The translations under genes and the position numbers were made by a program. A model generated the notes under the pieces. That model had not been told where the DNA came from and ran no database searches. It saw only the letters and a list, made by a program, of their open reading frames with translations. A stretch of DNA of 5,305 bases, taken from Spirochaetae bacterium HGW-Spirochaetae-9 (GTDB taxonomy: Bacteria > Spirochaetota > Spirochaetia > Treponematales > Rectinemataceae). Shown in pieces: positions 1-5,305 of the stretch (within the stretch, counting starts at the first letter, position 1; each line of letters begins with the position of its first letter). The stretch lies in contig PGXP01000135.1 in the NCBI GenBank assembly GCA_002839205.1, positions 1 to 5,305 on the forward strand. Direction: 5' to 3'.

Positions 1-1659
1 ATCGGAGAAGCCGTCCTCGCATGCCTGCCGATGGACTCCCAGGGCAGAGATAATTTCCTGCTGAAGACACCCGCCTCCGCGGCCGATTCCGTGAAGGCAT
101 GGCTGGAGGGACTTTCCGACGGATATGTCCTCTTCGACGAGAGCGATGTCTTCCGGAAGGTGCAAGGGCCAGTGACAATTGCCGAAGTGGTTGAAGGAAG
201 TGAGGGCTGGGACAGGTCGCTCAAGGCCTTCGGGCCTTCGGAAGCCTTTTCCGTTCCTATTGGCAACGATGGAGCAAAACTGGCGGAGCGATATCCGGAG
301 CGCTTCGATCTGGCCAAGACTTATTTTGTCGGCCAGGATCAGGTTCTGAAGGCCGGAAATCCGAAAGCGGGCTTATCCCCCCTCCCGGAATGGAAATGGA
401 ATGAGGCGGGGGAAGCGTCACTCAAGCGAACAGTCCTCTACGAGGCACATAAGAAGCTTGGCGCCAAGCTCGTTCCCTTCGCGGGCTGGGAAATGCCAGT
501 CTGGTACACGAGCGTCAGCGAGGAACACGCAGCGGTGCGCAATGCCGCCGGGCTCTTCGACGTCAGCCACATGGGCGCCTTCGAGGTCTCCGGTCCAAAC
601 GCGATACCCTTCCTGGACACGGTCGGTTCCAACTATGCCCATTGGCTGGAAGTGGGCCAGTCATGCTACGGCTACCTCCTCGATCCGCATAGCAAGATCA
701 TCGACGATTTCATGATCTACCGCCGGAGAACCGATTCATTCCTCCTGGTGGTGAATGCCTCCAACGAGGACAAGGACTGGGATTGGCTGAACGCAGTCAA
801 CAAAGGCAGGGCAGTGCTGGATATCCAGCGCCCATGGGTAAGGGTGGAAGCCCCCGCGGTGCTGCGGAACCTCAAGGATCCCGCCTCCGGCAAGGACCAG
901 TTGCGCGACATTGCCCTCCAGGGACCGGCTTCCCTGGCCATCCTGCAGGCCTGCACCGATGATCCCCGCACGCGCTTTGCGCTGAGCCAGGTAAAGCGAA
1001 CCGACCTCATCGATGTTTCCCTTTCCGGCATCCCCCTGGTGGCGGCCCGGACAGGCTATACAGGCGAAGACATGGGCTTCGAGATCTTCATTCATCCGGA
1101 CCAGCTGGTGGAATTCTGGAACATGCTCCTGGAAAAGGGCAAGCCCTTCGGGATTCTCCCCTGTGGGCTGGCCGCCCGAGACAGCACCCGCACGGAAGCC
1201 GGGCTGCCCCTCTACGGCCACGAACTGGCCGGACCCTTCGACATCACTCCGGCCGAGGCTGGCTTTGCAGGCTATGTGAAGTACCATAAGCCCTTCTTCG
1301 TCGGCCGCGATGTCCTGCTGAAGCAGGATCTCGGGCGGACGCGGGAACTGGTGCGTTGGCGGATGAACGGCAAGGGCGTGCGCCGACCCGGAACCCATGC
1401 CCCCCTCGTCAACAGGCAGGGCCAGATGATCGGCTATGTCACGAGCTGCTCCATCGACAGCGAAGGCGTCCTCATTGGTTTGGGCATCGTGGATATTAGA
1501 TTCGCCAAGGAAGGTACGCCGATAGGCATCTTCGTCCTGCCCGAGAAGGCTCAGCAGGAAAAACAGAAACCTGAACTGGAAATAGGCGACAAGGTTCTTC
1601 TCCACGTCGAGGCTACCATACTCAGGAGGTTCCCGGAGAAGAGAAAAAGCCGAGGCTGA
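1..1659 (+). CDS. gcvT: Glycine cleavage system T protein (aminomethyltransferase) with an extra N-terminal T-like domain; 5' end outside the window
   Basis: The frame is open from base 1, so the gene is 5'-truncated by the window; 552 residues are visible. The ATG at 31 lacks a well-placed ribosome binding site and lies inside a region that still aligns with the T-protein fold, so I do not take it as the start. From about residue 141 the protein is a full GcvT: LGAKLVPFAGWEMPVWY near 153-169, the DVSHMG segment near 187, the Asp pair of IIDDFMIY (235-236), VVNAS with its Asn (252), ALQGP, RTGYTGE (350-356), CGLAARDSTRTEAGLPLYGHEL-type block (388-409) and FVGRD (433-437). The enzyme takes the aminomethyl group from lipoyl-H protein and, with tetrahydrofolate, yields ammonia and methylene-tetrahydrofolate. 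Residues 1-140 look like the second part of a degenerate YgfZ/GcvT-like domain. An insertion of roughly 15 residues precedes ALQGP, as I recall from spirochaete and Chloroflexota forms. The catalytic assignment is firm; the N-terminal domain is inferred. Confidence 0.93.
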   Translation: MGEAVLACLPMDSQGRDNFLLKTPASAADSVKAWLEGLSDGYVLFDESDVFRKVQGPVTIAEVVEGSEGWDRSLKAFGPSEAFSVPIGNDGAKLAERYPERFDLAKTYFVGQDQVLKAGNPKAGLSPLPEWKWNEAGEASLKRTVLYEAHKKLGAKLVPFAGWEMPVWYTSVSEEHAAVRNAAGLFDVSHMGAFEVSGPNAIPFLDTVGSNYAHWLEVGQSCYGYLLDPHSKIIDDFMIYRRRTDSFLLVVNASNEDKDWDWLNAVNKGRAVLDIQRPWVRVEAPAVLRNLKDPASGKDQLRDIALQGPASLAILQACTDDPRTRFALSQVKRTDLIDVSLSGIPLVAARTGYTGEDMGFEIFIHPDQLVEFWNMLLEKGKPFGILPCGLAARDSTRTEAGLPLYGHELAGPFDITPAEAGFAGYVKYHKPFFVGRDVLLKQDLGRTRELVRWRMNGKGVRRPGTHAPLVNRQGQMIGYVTSCSIDSEGVLIGLGIVDIRFAKEGTPIGIFVLPEKAQQEKQKPELEIGDKVLLHVEATILRRFPEKRKSRG

Positions 1660-1701
1660 CGGCGACTAAGAGCGATGCATCGTTGTGGAAAACCGTTAAG
1701 C

Positions 1702-1730
1702 TGGACAGTTTCTCGGGCTTGGTCTACAAT
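1702..1730 (+). promoter_or_regulatory. Sigma-70-type promoter of the small lipoprotein gene
   Basis: TGGACA (1702-1707) and TACAAT (1725-1730) each match the consensus hexamer at five of six positions and are separated by exactly 17 bases. Transcription would begin near 1737, giving a leader of about 28 bases that carries GGAGGT just before the lipoprotein ATG. No terminator is seen after gcvT, so the gene could also receive readthrough. Confidence 0.6.
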
Positions 1731-1754
1731 GTCATTGCATGTTTCAAAATATTC

Positions 1755-1760
1755 GGAGGT
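1755..1760 (+). promoter_or_regulatory. Ribosome binding site deciding the lipoprotein start
   Basis: GGAGGT lies four bases before the ATG at 1765. It favours this start over the in-frame ATG at 1675, which would place a non-hydrophobic stretch of 30 residues before the signal peptide. Confidence 0.75.
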
Positions 1761-1764
1761 CTCT

Positions 1765-1911
1765 ATGAACAACAAGCGCAAATTTTTTGCCGTTCTCGCA
1801 CTGGCTTTCTTCACTATGTCGATCGCTTCCTGCACGCTCACGAAGAAGATTCTTCCGCCCGGACAGGCTAAAAAACTCACTGGACAGCAGAGCGCTTCAG
1901 GCAAGAAATAA
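1765..1911 (+). CDS. Very small lipoprotein with PPGQAKK motif, function unknown
   Basis: The 48-residue product has a lipoprotein signal peptide: basic N-region (NNKRK), hydrophobic stretch at about residues 7-19 and the lipobox IASC with the acylated cysteine at 23. The mature peptide is only about 26 residues and carries KILPPGQAKKLTG followed by QQSASGKK. The PPGQAKK...G..SA signature is one I recall from many tiny lipoproteins of Bacteroidetes and other diderms, some of which databases label as quinol oxidase subunit 4; I see nothing here that supports that role. The start at 1765 is chosen because of the GGAGGT four bases upstream and because the signal peptide begins there. It has its own promoter and ends just before two hairpins. 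It would be anchored in the outer leaflet of the inner membrane or in the outer membrane; the function is not known to me. Confidence 0.85.
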   Translation: MNNKRKFFAVLALAFFTMSIASCTLTKKILPPGQAKKLTGQQSASGKK

Positions 1912-1914
1912 AGA

Positions 1915-1936
1915 ACCGAGCCGAATCAAGCTCGGT
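1915..1936 (+). other. Short inverted repeat just after the lipoprotein stop
   Basis: ACCGAGC (1915-1921) pairs with GCTCGGT (1930-1936) around an eight-base loop. No T run follows, so it is not a classical terminator on its own. It could protect the 3' end of the lipoprotein mRNA or slow polymerase ahead of the larger hairpin 22 bases downstream. Confidence 0.4.
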
Positions 1937-1958
1937 CCAGGCCGTGACATACTCGAAT

Positions 1959-1994
1959 AAAAAGAGGCTATCCATACGTGGATAGCCTCTTTTT
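1959..1994. terminator. Bidirectional rho-independent terminator
   Basis: A perfect 16-bp stem (1959-1974 with 1979-1994) closes on the four-base loop TACG. The outer five base pairs are an A run on the left and a T run on the right, so either strand gives a stem with a GC-containing core followed by a U tract. It sits between the lipoprotein gene (+) and the SHOCT gene (-), which converge here, and fits as terminator for both. Confidence 0.92.
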
Positions 1995-2030
1995 GAGAGT
2001 TTTACCTCGCTGCAATAGCTTCCGAAGCGG

Positions 2031-2309
2031 TTACATTTTTGCATCGATTTCGGTTTTCATGGAACGAAATGTCTCGGCATCGATCTCACCGCGCGCGTAC
2101 CGCTCGATGAGGATGTCGATCCCCCGTTCTTTCTGGCCTATGAGATCCGGTTTTCGGTTTTTGCCCAATCGCACGATCAGCACTATCACCAGCGCGATGA
2201 TCGCCACCATGAAAATTCCCATGACAATGCCTCCCCAGGGAAATCCTGTCGCGTAGCCTTCTCTGAATCCGCCCGGGATCCAGTTATTGTAATTCCAATT
2301 ATGGTACAT
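2031..2309 (-). CDS. Small one-span membrane protein with C-terminal SHOCT domain
   Basis: The 92-residue product starts at 2309, where AGGAGG (2316-2321) lies six bases upstream; an in-frame ATG at 2354 has no such site and would overlap the sigma-54-like promoter. Order of parts: an aromatic, Asn-rich N-terminus (MYHNWNYNNW), a Gly/Pro-rich linker, one hydrophobic segment at about residues 26-48 followed by a basic stop (RLGKNRK), and a SHOCT (short C-terminal) domain at about 61-89 with the typical IDILIERYARGEID pattern. SHOCT domains end many small membrane proteins and are thought to aid oligomerisation or protein contact; no enzymatic residues are seen. The specific function is unknown. 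The gene faces the bidirectional terminator on its left and follows a possible sigma-54 promoter, which would make it an inducible, perhaps stress- or nutrient-responsive, protein. Confidence 0.88.
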   Translation of the reverse strand: MYHNWNYNNWIPGGFREGYATGFPWGGIVMGIFMVAIIALVIVLIVRLGKNRKPDLIGQKERGIDILIERYARGEIDAETFRSMKTEIDAKM

Positions 2310-2315
2310 AAAAAG

Positions 2316-2321
2316 CCTCCT
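2316..2321 (-). promoter_or_regulatory. Ribosome binding site deciding the SHOCT protein start
   Basis: AGGAGG read on the minus strand ends six bases before the ATG at 2309 and is a full match to the Shine-Dalgarno core. Confidence 0.8.
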
Positions 2322-2337
2322 GCTTTGTCTATAGTAA

Positions 2338-2354
2338 TGCAGGAATCGTGCCAA
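2338..2354 (-). promoter_or_regulatory. Candidate sigma-54 (RpoN) promoter of the SHOCT gene
   Basis: On the minus strand the -24 element reads TTGGCACG (2354-2347), a perfect match to the consensus. After four bases comes CTGCA (2342-2338), matching TTGCA at four of five positions. The invariant GG and GC are separated by exactly ten bases. Transcription would start near 2327, leaving a leader of about 18 bases that just contains the AGGAGG site. A sigma-70 reading (TTGGCA with TATAGA, spacer 15) is possible but poorly spaced. Whether this genome has RpoN cannot be seen here. Confidence 0.55.
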
Positions 2355-2506
2355 ACTTGAAATACGAATTTTATATCATTATCAGCCGGGAATAGCATGT
2401 TTTTAGCGAAAAAGATACGGAAATTGGATTCAGCGCGTCATGGGAGGGTCAATTATTACAGGTGATGGGAAAACATTACCCTTGGCGGTTTGACTGAGAC
2501 AACGAA

Positions 2507-2592
2507 TGCCGGGGACGGGCATCGAACCCGCACGCCGTTTGCACAGCAAGGGATTTTAAGTCCCTGGTGTCTACCAATTCCACCACCCCGGC
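2507..2592 (-). tRNA. tRNA-Leu (anticodon TAA)
   Basis: An 86-base tRNA reads on the minus strand. The acceptor stem pairs GCCGGGG (2592-2586) with CCCCGGC (2514-2508), and the discriminator A is at 2507. The D arm has GGAATTGGTAGAC. The anticodon stem AGGGA/TCCCT encloses loop CTTAAAA with anticodon TAA at 2558-2556. A long class II variable arm (GCTGT paired with ACGGC) and a T arm GCGGG-TTCGATG-CCCGT complete it. The long variable arm and discriminator A confirm leucine. The CCA end is not encoded and must be added after transcription. It decodes UUA, and UUG by wobble. Confidence 0.97.
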
Positions 2593-2606
2593 GGAAAAGC
2601 AAAACA

Positions 2607-2636
2607 ATAGTAGCCGCGCGGCCTGGGAATGGTCAA
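2607..2636 (-). promoter_or_regulatory. Probable promoter of tRNA-Leu
   Basis: TTGACC (2636-2631) and TACTAT (2612-2607) on the minus strand are separated by 18 bases, and the -10 lies 14 bases before the mature tRNA 5' end. The -35 matches five of six positions, the -10 four of six. A ten-base palindrome, GCCGCGCGGC (2613-2622), fills much of the spacer. Confidence 0.45.
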
Positions 2637-2649
2637 GCTCAGATAAAAA

Positions 2650-3450
2650 TTATAGATCGAAGAATTCCTTCAGGTAGACGGCCACCCCGTCTTCGTCCAC
2701 GGAAGGGGCCACGGCGTCCACCTTGGCCTTCAATTCGTCGTGGGCATTGCCCATTGCGACGCCGTGGCCCGCAGCCAGCAGCATGTCTTCATCGTTCTCG
2801 GCGTCGCCGAAAGCGATCACTTCGTCGAGCGTGCCGCTCCAATGGCCTACACAGGTACGCAGACCCGAGGATTTGTTGACGCCGTTCACGACTACCTCGA
2901 GCATGAAGGGAGCCGAGTACATGATCTGTGCGCGCTGGCTCAGCTCCTCGTCGAGGACGGCCTTTATCGCCTCCAGCTTCTCATGGTCATCGAGGAAAAT
3001 GCATTTGGTGAAGGCGAGTTTGCCGAAATTGTCAAAATTGACCTTCTCGCCCTCGAAGCCCGAACGCTTGATGTAGAGGGATGTGTAGGTCTTTTCCCGT
3101 TCGTAATACCAGTTGTCGCCGATAAAGGCGTGAAAGTGCGAGTCGAAATCGCGGGAGATGGCGACGAGGCGACGGGAAAGCCCATCATCCATATGCGTCT
3201 GGGCGATGATGGAGCCCGATCCATCGTAGATATCGGCCCCATTTGAGCAGACAAAGCCGTCGGCTCCTTCGAGCGATGTGATATGTCCTTTCGTCGAGGC
3301 GTAGACCCGGCCTGTCGCTATTATCACCTTCTTCCCCAGTTTCCTGCAGGCGATCAGTGTGTCGCGGACGATGGGGGAGAGGATGAAATTCCTGTCGAGG
3401 ATAGTGCCATCCATGTCGAGGGCGATGTATTTGAAACGATCGTTTTTCAT
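2650..3450 (-). CDS. Cof-type HAD-family phosphatase (HAD IIB)
   Basis: The product has 266 residues, the usual size of Cof-like hydrolases. All four HAD motifs are visible: motif I DMDGT with nucleophile Asp12 and acid/base Asp14, motif II ATGR with Thr46, motif III Lys193 in NGVNKSSGL, and motif IV GDAENDED with Asp216 and Asp220 for magnesium. The stretch from about 85 to 190 between motifs II and III is the C2B cap that sets substrate choice. Relatives are cytosolic phosphatases for sugar phosphates, FMN or pyridoxal phosphate; the substrate cannot be read from the sequence. The start at 3450 is chosen because motif I normally lies within the first 15 residues and AAGGA (3461-3457) lies six bases upstream; the longer open frame reaching back to 3768 would overlap nagA. 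It is divergent from nagA, which makes an amino-sugar phosphate substrate conceivable but unproven. No clear terminator separates it from the tRNA gene 57 bases downstream. Confidence 0.92.
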   Translation of the reverse strand: MKNDRFKYIALDMDGTILDRNFILSPIVRDTLIACRKLGKKVIIATGRVYASTKGHITSLEGADGFVCSNGADIYDGSGSIIAQTHMDDGLSRRLVAISRDFDSHFHAFIGDNWYYEREKTYTSLYIKRSGFEGEKVNFDNFGKLAFTKCIFLDDHEKLEAIKAVLDEELSQRAQIMYSAPFMLEVVVNGVNKSSGLRTCVGHWSGTLDEVIAFGDAENDEDMLLAAGHGVAMGNAHDELKAKVDAVAPSVDEDGVAVYLKEFFDL

Positions 3451-3478
3451 CGAATATCCTTGGATTGTGAGCTGCCCT

Positions 3479-3507
3479 ATGATAGCTGAAAGCGGAAAGC
3501 TTGTCAT
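3479..3507 (-). promoter_or_regulatory. Sigma-70-type promoter of the HAD phosphatase gene
   Basis: On the minus strand ATGACA (3507-3502) and TATCAT (3484-3479) each match five of six consensus bases with a 17-base spacer. Transcription would start near 3472, about 22 bases before the ATG at 3450. The spacer holds a direct repeat, GAAAGC at 3488-3493 and again at 3495-3500 on the plus strand, which could be a protein binding site in the 102-base divergent region shared with nagA. Confidence 0.55.
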
Positions 3508-3552
3508 GTCGCCTTTACATTGAAGGCCGAGCTGTAGGACAATACCTGCAGT

Positions 3553-4737
3553 ATGGCTGACAGTTACATCATCGCAGGCGCCACGATAGTCCTGGCCGAC
3601 AAGCTTCTCGAAGCAGGGGTTCTTGTCGTCAGGGATGACAGGATAGAGCATATCGGCGCAGAGAGCCTCAAAAGCTATCTCGCCGCTCATCCTGGAGACA
3701 GAAACCTTGCTCTGATAGAAGGCGCAGATTCCTTTGTTGCGCCACGCCTCGTGGAAATGCACATCCACGGAGCATTTGGAATCGGCTTCGAGAGAATTTC
3801 AGGTGCTGGCGATCTCATCGCCATGGCTGAAAAGCTCGAAGCGAGAGGGGTAGGCTGTTTCGTGCCCACCATCCTCTGGGACGAAGGAGCCGTGACGAGG
3901 CTGGTGGAAGCCCTTGAAGCCTCCAATCTCCCGGTGAGCGTTGTGCCTGGCATCTATATCGAGGGTCCCTTCGTCAATCCGGAGCGGCGAGGAGGCATCG
4001 GGCTGGGGCAGATCGTCGATCCCGATCCCGACCTGTGCAGGAAAATTATCGCCACGGCGCGGGGGCGGCTGAAGGTGATGGCCCTCGCACCTGAGCTGCC
4101 GGGAATCAAGGCCCTGTATCCTATTTTGGAGGAGGCAGGGGTGCTGGTGTCGCTGGGGCACTCGGGTGCGCATGCCGACGTGGCATTGCCGCCGCGGTTC
4201 TCCGTCACCCACCTTTTCAACGCGATGAGCGGGCTCGACCACCGCGGTGGCGGTCTTGTCAACATCGCACTGGCAGGCATCCCTTCCTGGACGGAGTTGA
4301 ATGCCGATGGCATTCACGTGAACCCCTCCTGCATGAAAGTGGCCTCGCTCTGCATCCCGCCCGAGCGGCTCATCCTGACGAGCGATGCCGTGATCTCGGC
4401 CGGCTTGCCCTACGGGGACTTTTCCTATTTTGGAAAACCCGTCGCCTCGGGAACCGATGGTGTTCGCTACAAGGGACCAGGAACGCTCATAGGCTCCAAC
4501 AGGCTGGGCATGGAAATCGTAAAATCCTTCATCGCCGCGACGGGAGCCTCCCTCCCTGCAGCGATCCAATCCATGGGGGCTGCGCCTTCTAAGGCTCTCA
4601 GGCTCCCATCGGGCGAAGGCGGCGCCAGCATTGAAATCGGGGCTGTGGCTGACATTTTTATCTGGGACGCCAGCCTTTCTTCCTGTCGACGGCCAGGCTT
4701 GTCCCTGAATACTCCAGCAAAGGGCGTACAGCGGTGA
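3553..4737 (+). CDS. nagA: N-acetylglucosamine-6-phosphate deacetylase
   Basis: The 394-residue product has the usual length and layout of NagA, an amidohydrolase-superfamily enzyme of the cytosol that converts GlcNAc-6-phosphate to glucosamine-6-phosphate and acetate. Visible motifs are the N-terminal beta-sandwich strand (IIAGATIVL), the first metal motif HIHG with His70 and His72, IEGPFVNPERRGG with metal ligand Glu137, LGHSGAH with His203, THLFNAMSGLDHRGGGL with His220, ADGIHV with His255, and TSDAV with the catalytic Asp278. The HxH pair, absent from E. coli NagA, suggests a site that can hold two metals as in Bacillus-type enzymes. The usual KGAH after the EGPF motif is replaced by RGGIG. 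The ATG at 3553 is set by an in-frame TAG at 3535-3537; the ribosome binding site is poor (AGGA 13 bases upstream). Its stop overlaps the start of alr, so the two are probably co-expressed. Confidence 0.95.
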   Translation: MADSYIIAGATIVLADKLLEAGVLVVRDDRIEHIGAESLKSYLAAHPGDRNLALIEGADSFVAPRLVEMHIHGAFGIGFERISGAGDLIAMAEKLEARGVGCFVPTILWDEGAVTRLVEALEASNLPVSVVPGIYIEGPFVNPERRGGIGLGQIVDPDPDLCRKIIATARGRLKVMALAPELPGIKALYPILEEAGVLVSLGHSGAHADVALPPRFSVTHLFNAMSGLDHRGGGLVNIALAGIPSWTELNADGIHVNPSCMKVASLCIPPERLILTSDAVISAGLPYGDFSYFGKPVASGTDGVRYKGPGTLIGSNRLGMEIVKSFIAATGASLPAAIQSMGAAPSKALRLPSGEGGASIEIGAVADIFIWDASLSSCRRPGLSLNTPAKGVQR

Positions 4738-5305
4738 TATACAGAAAAGCCGTGGCATATATCCATGAACAGAACCTCATCCACAACCTGCGAAGGCTCA
4801 GGGAATTGGCCGGCGGCGCCAAGATCTGCGCCGTGATCAAGGCCGATGCCTATGGCCATGGGGCAATCGCTGTCTCGCACATTCTCGATCGTGAGGGCAT
4901 CGATTACCTCGCCGTAGCCCTTCTGGAAGAGGCTTTGGAACTGCGCTCGGCTGGCGTGGCAGCCCCCTTGCTCGTCCTCGGAACCACCGAGCCCGCGAAT
5001 GCCGACATCATTGTCTCCCAGAACATCACCCAGACGGTGTTCACCATCGAACTAGCCCAGGCCCTCTCGGAGTCAGCCATGCGCCTGGGCCACCCCGCCC
5101 GGATCCATGTCAAAATCGACACGGGCATGCATCGGCAAGGCATTTCGCCCGATGAGGCTGAGTCTTTCTGCCGTACCCTGGCGATAATGGATGGGCTTGT
5201 CGTCGAGGGCGCCTATTCGCATTTTGCCGAGGCCGACAATCCGGACCGGCGCTTTACCTTCCACCAGCTTGACGAATTCCATCGTGCCCTCAGGTGCATG
5301 GAGGC
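4734..5305 (+). CDS. alr: Alanine racemase, N-terminal part; 3' end outside the window
   Basis: The frame starts with GTG at 4734, overlapping the nagA stop as GTGA, and stays open to the window end (190 complete codons of roughly 370 expected). The enzyme is a PLP-dependent racemase that makes D-alanine for peptidoglycan. The fold-III barrel motifs are clear: AYIHEQNLIHNLRRLR at the start, AVIKADAYGHGA with the PLP lysine Lys36, HVKIDTGMHRQG with Lys127 (position of the carbamylated lysine) and Arg134 (pyridine nitrogen contact), and EGAYSHFAEAD with His163. The catalytic tyrosine of the C-terminal domain lies beyond the window. GTG is preferred because AAAGGG (4719-4724) lies nine bases upstream, the resulting N-terminus has normal family length, and no ATG occurs in frame until well inside the domain. 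Translation is probably coupled to nagA. Confidence 0.94.
   Translation, partial: MIYRKAVAYIHEQNLIHNLRRLRELAGGAKICAVIKADAYGHGAIAVSHILDREGIDYLAVALLEEALELRSAGVAAPLLVLGTTEPANADIIVSQNITQTVFTIELAQALSESAMRLGHPARIHVKIDTGMHRQGISPDEAESFCRTLAIMDGLVVEGAYSHFAEADNPDRRFTFHQLDEFHRALRCME

Noticed and set aside
736..1605. 289-residue open frame on the minus strand inside gcvT
   Set aside because: It lies wholly antisense to a well-supported enzyme, has no recognisable motifs, and arises from the GC-biased third positions of gcvT.
1673..1682. Palindrome CGATGCATCG after gcvT
   Set aside because: It is a short perfect palindrome without loop or T run, expected by chance at this length; no evidence that it is an operator or terminator.
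1675..1764. Upstream start for the lipoprotein giving 78 residues
   Set aside because: It would include the promoter hexamers as coding DNA and bury the signal peptide; the GGAGGT at 1755 points to 1765.
2461..2480. Hairpin GGTGATG/CATTACC as a possible tRNA terminator
   Set aside because: On the minus strand, the one that matters for the tRNA, it has an A-C mismatch in a seven-base stem and no T run follows.
2613..2622. Palindrome GCCGCGCGGC as terminator of the HAD gene
   Set aside because: A ten-base palindrome leaves no room for a loop in a stable stem; T-rich sequence follows on the minus strand, but the structure is not a convincing terminator.
2490..2879. 129-residue open frame on the plus strand, Arg/Pro-rich
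   Set aside because: It runs antisense through the tRNA-Leu gene and the 3' end of the HAD gene and has the composition of a GC-rich shadow frame.
3451..3768. N-terminal extension of the HAD phosphatase by 106 residues
   Set aside because: It would be antisense to nagA and would push motif I to residue 118; the start at 3450 has a ribosome site and a promoter.
3799..4758. 319-residue open frame on the minus strand inside nagA
   Set aside because: It is antisense to conserved NagA motifs, low in plausible domain structure, and runs into the start of alr; treated as a shadow frame.

Overview
The window holds ordinary housekeeping genes of a bacterium with fairly GC-rich DNA (high fifties percent by eye). 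A lipobox-bearing small lipoprotein and a GcvT of the extended subtype (additional N-terminal half, insertion before ALQGP) suggest a diderm, possibly a spirochaete or a relative. That assignment rests on recalled family resemblance only and is tentative. No phage, IS element, CRISPR array or defence system is visible.

Left part, + strand (1-1911): the window opens inside a glycine cleavage T protein (gcvT). Its visible N-terminal part looks like the remnant of a second, degenerate GcvT/YgfZ-type domain fused ahead of a complete catalytic T protein. About 105 bases later comes a 48-residue lipoprotein carrying the PPGQAKK motif, with its own near-consensus sigma-70 promoter and a strong Shine-Dalgarno sequence. 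A 16-bp perfect hairpin flanked by A and T runs (1959-1994) acts as a shared terminator between this gene and the convergent gene on its right.

Middle part, - strand (2031-3450): three genes read leftwards. They are a Cof-type HAD phosphatase (2650-3450), tRNA-Leu(TAA) (2507-2592) with its own promoter, and a one-span membrane protein with a C-terminal SHOCT domain (2031-2309). Just upstream of the SHOCT gene lies a close match to the sigma-54 promoter consensus with exact GG-N10-GC spacing. This is the most interesting regulatory signal in the window.

Right part, + strand (3553-5305): divergent from the HAD gene is nagA (N-acetylglucosamine-6-phosphate deacetylase). It overlaps by four bases (GTGA) the start of an alanine racemase gene, alr, which runs off the window. 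The pair links amino-sugar use or recycling with D-alanine supply for peptidoglycan and is probably one translationally coupled operon.

I did not find a clearly new biological system. The points worth a second look are the two-domain GcvT, the sigma-54 promoter before the SHOCT gene, the PPGQAKK lipoprotein and the nagA-alr overlap.
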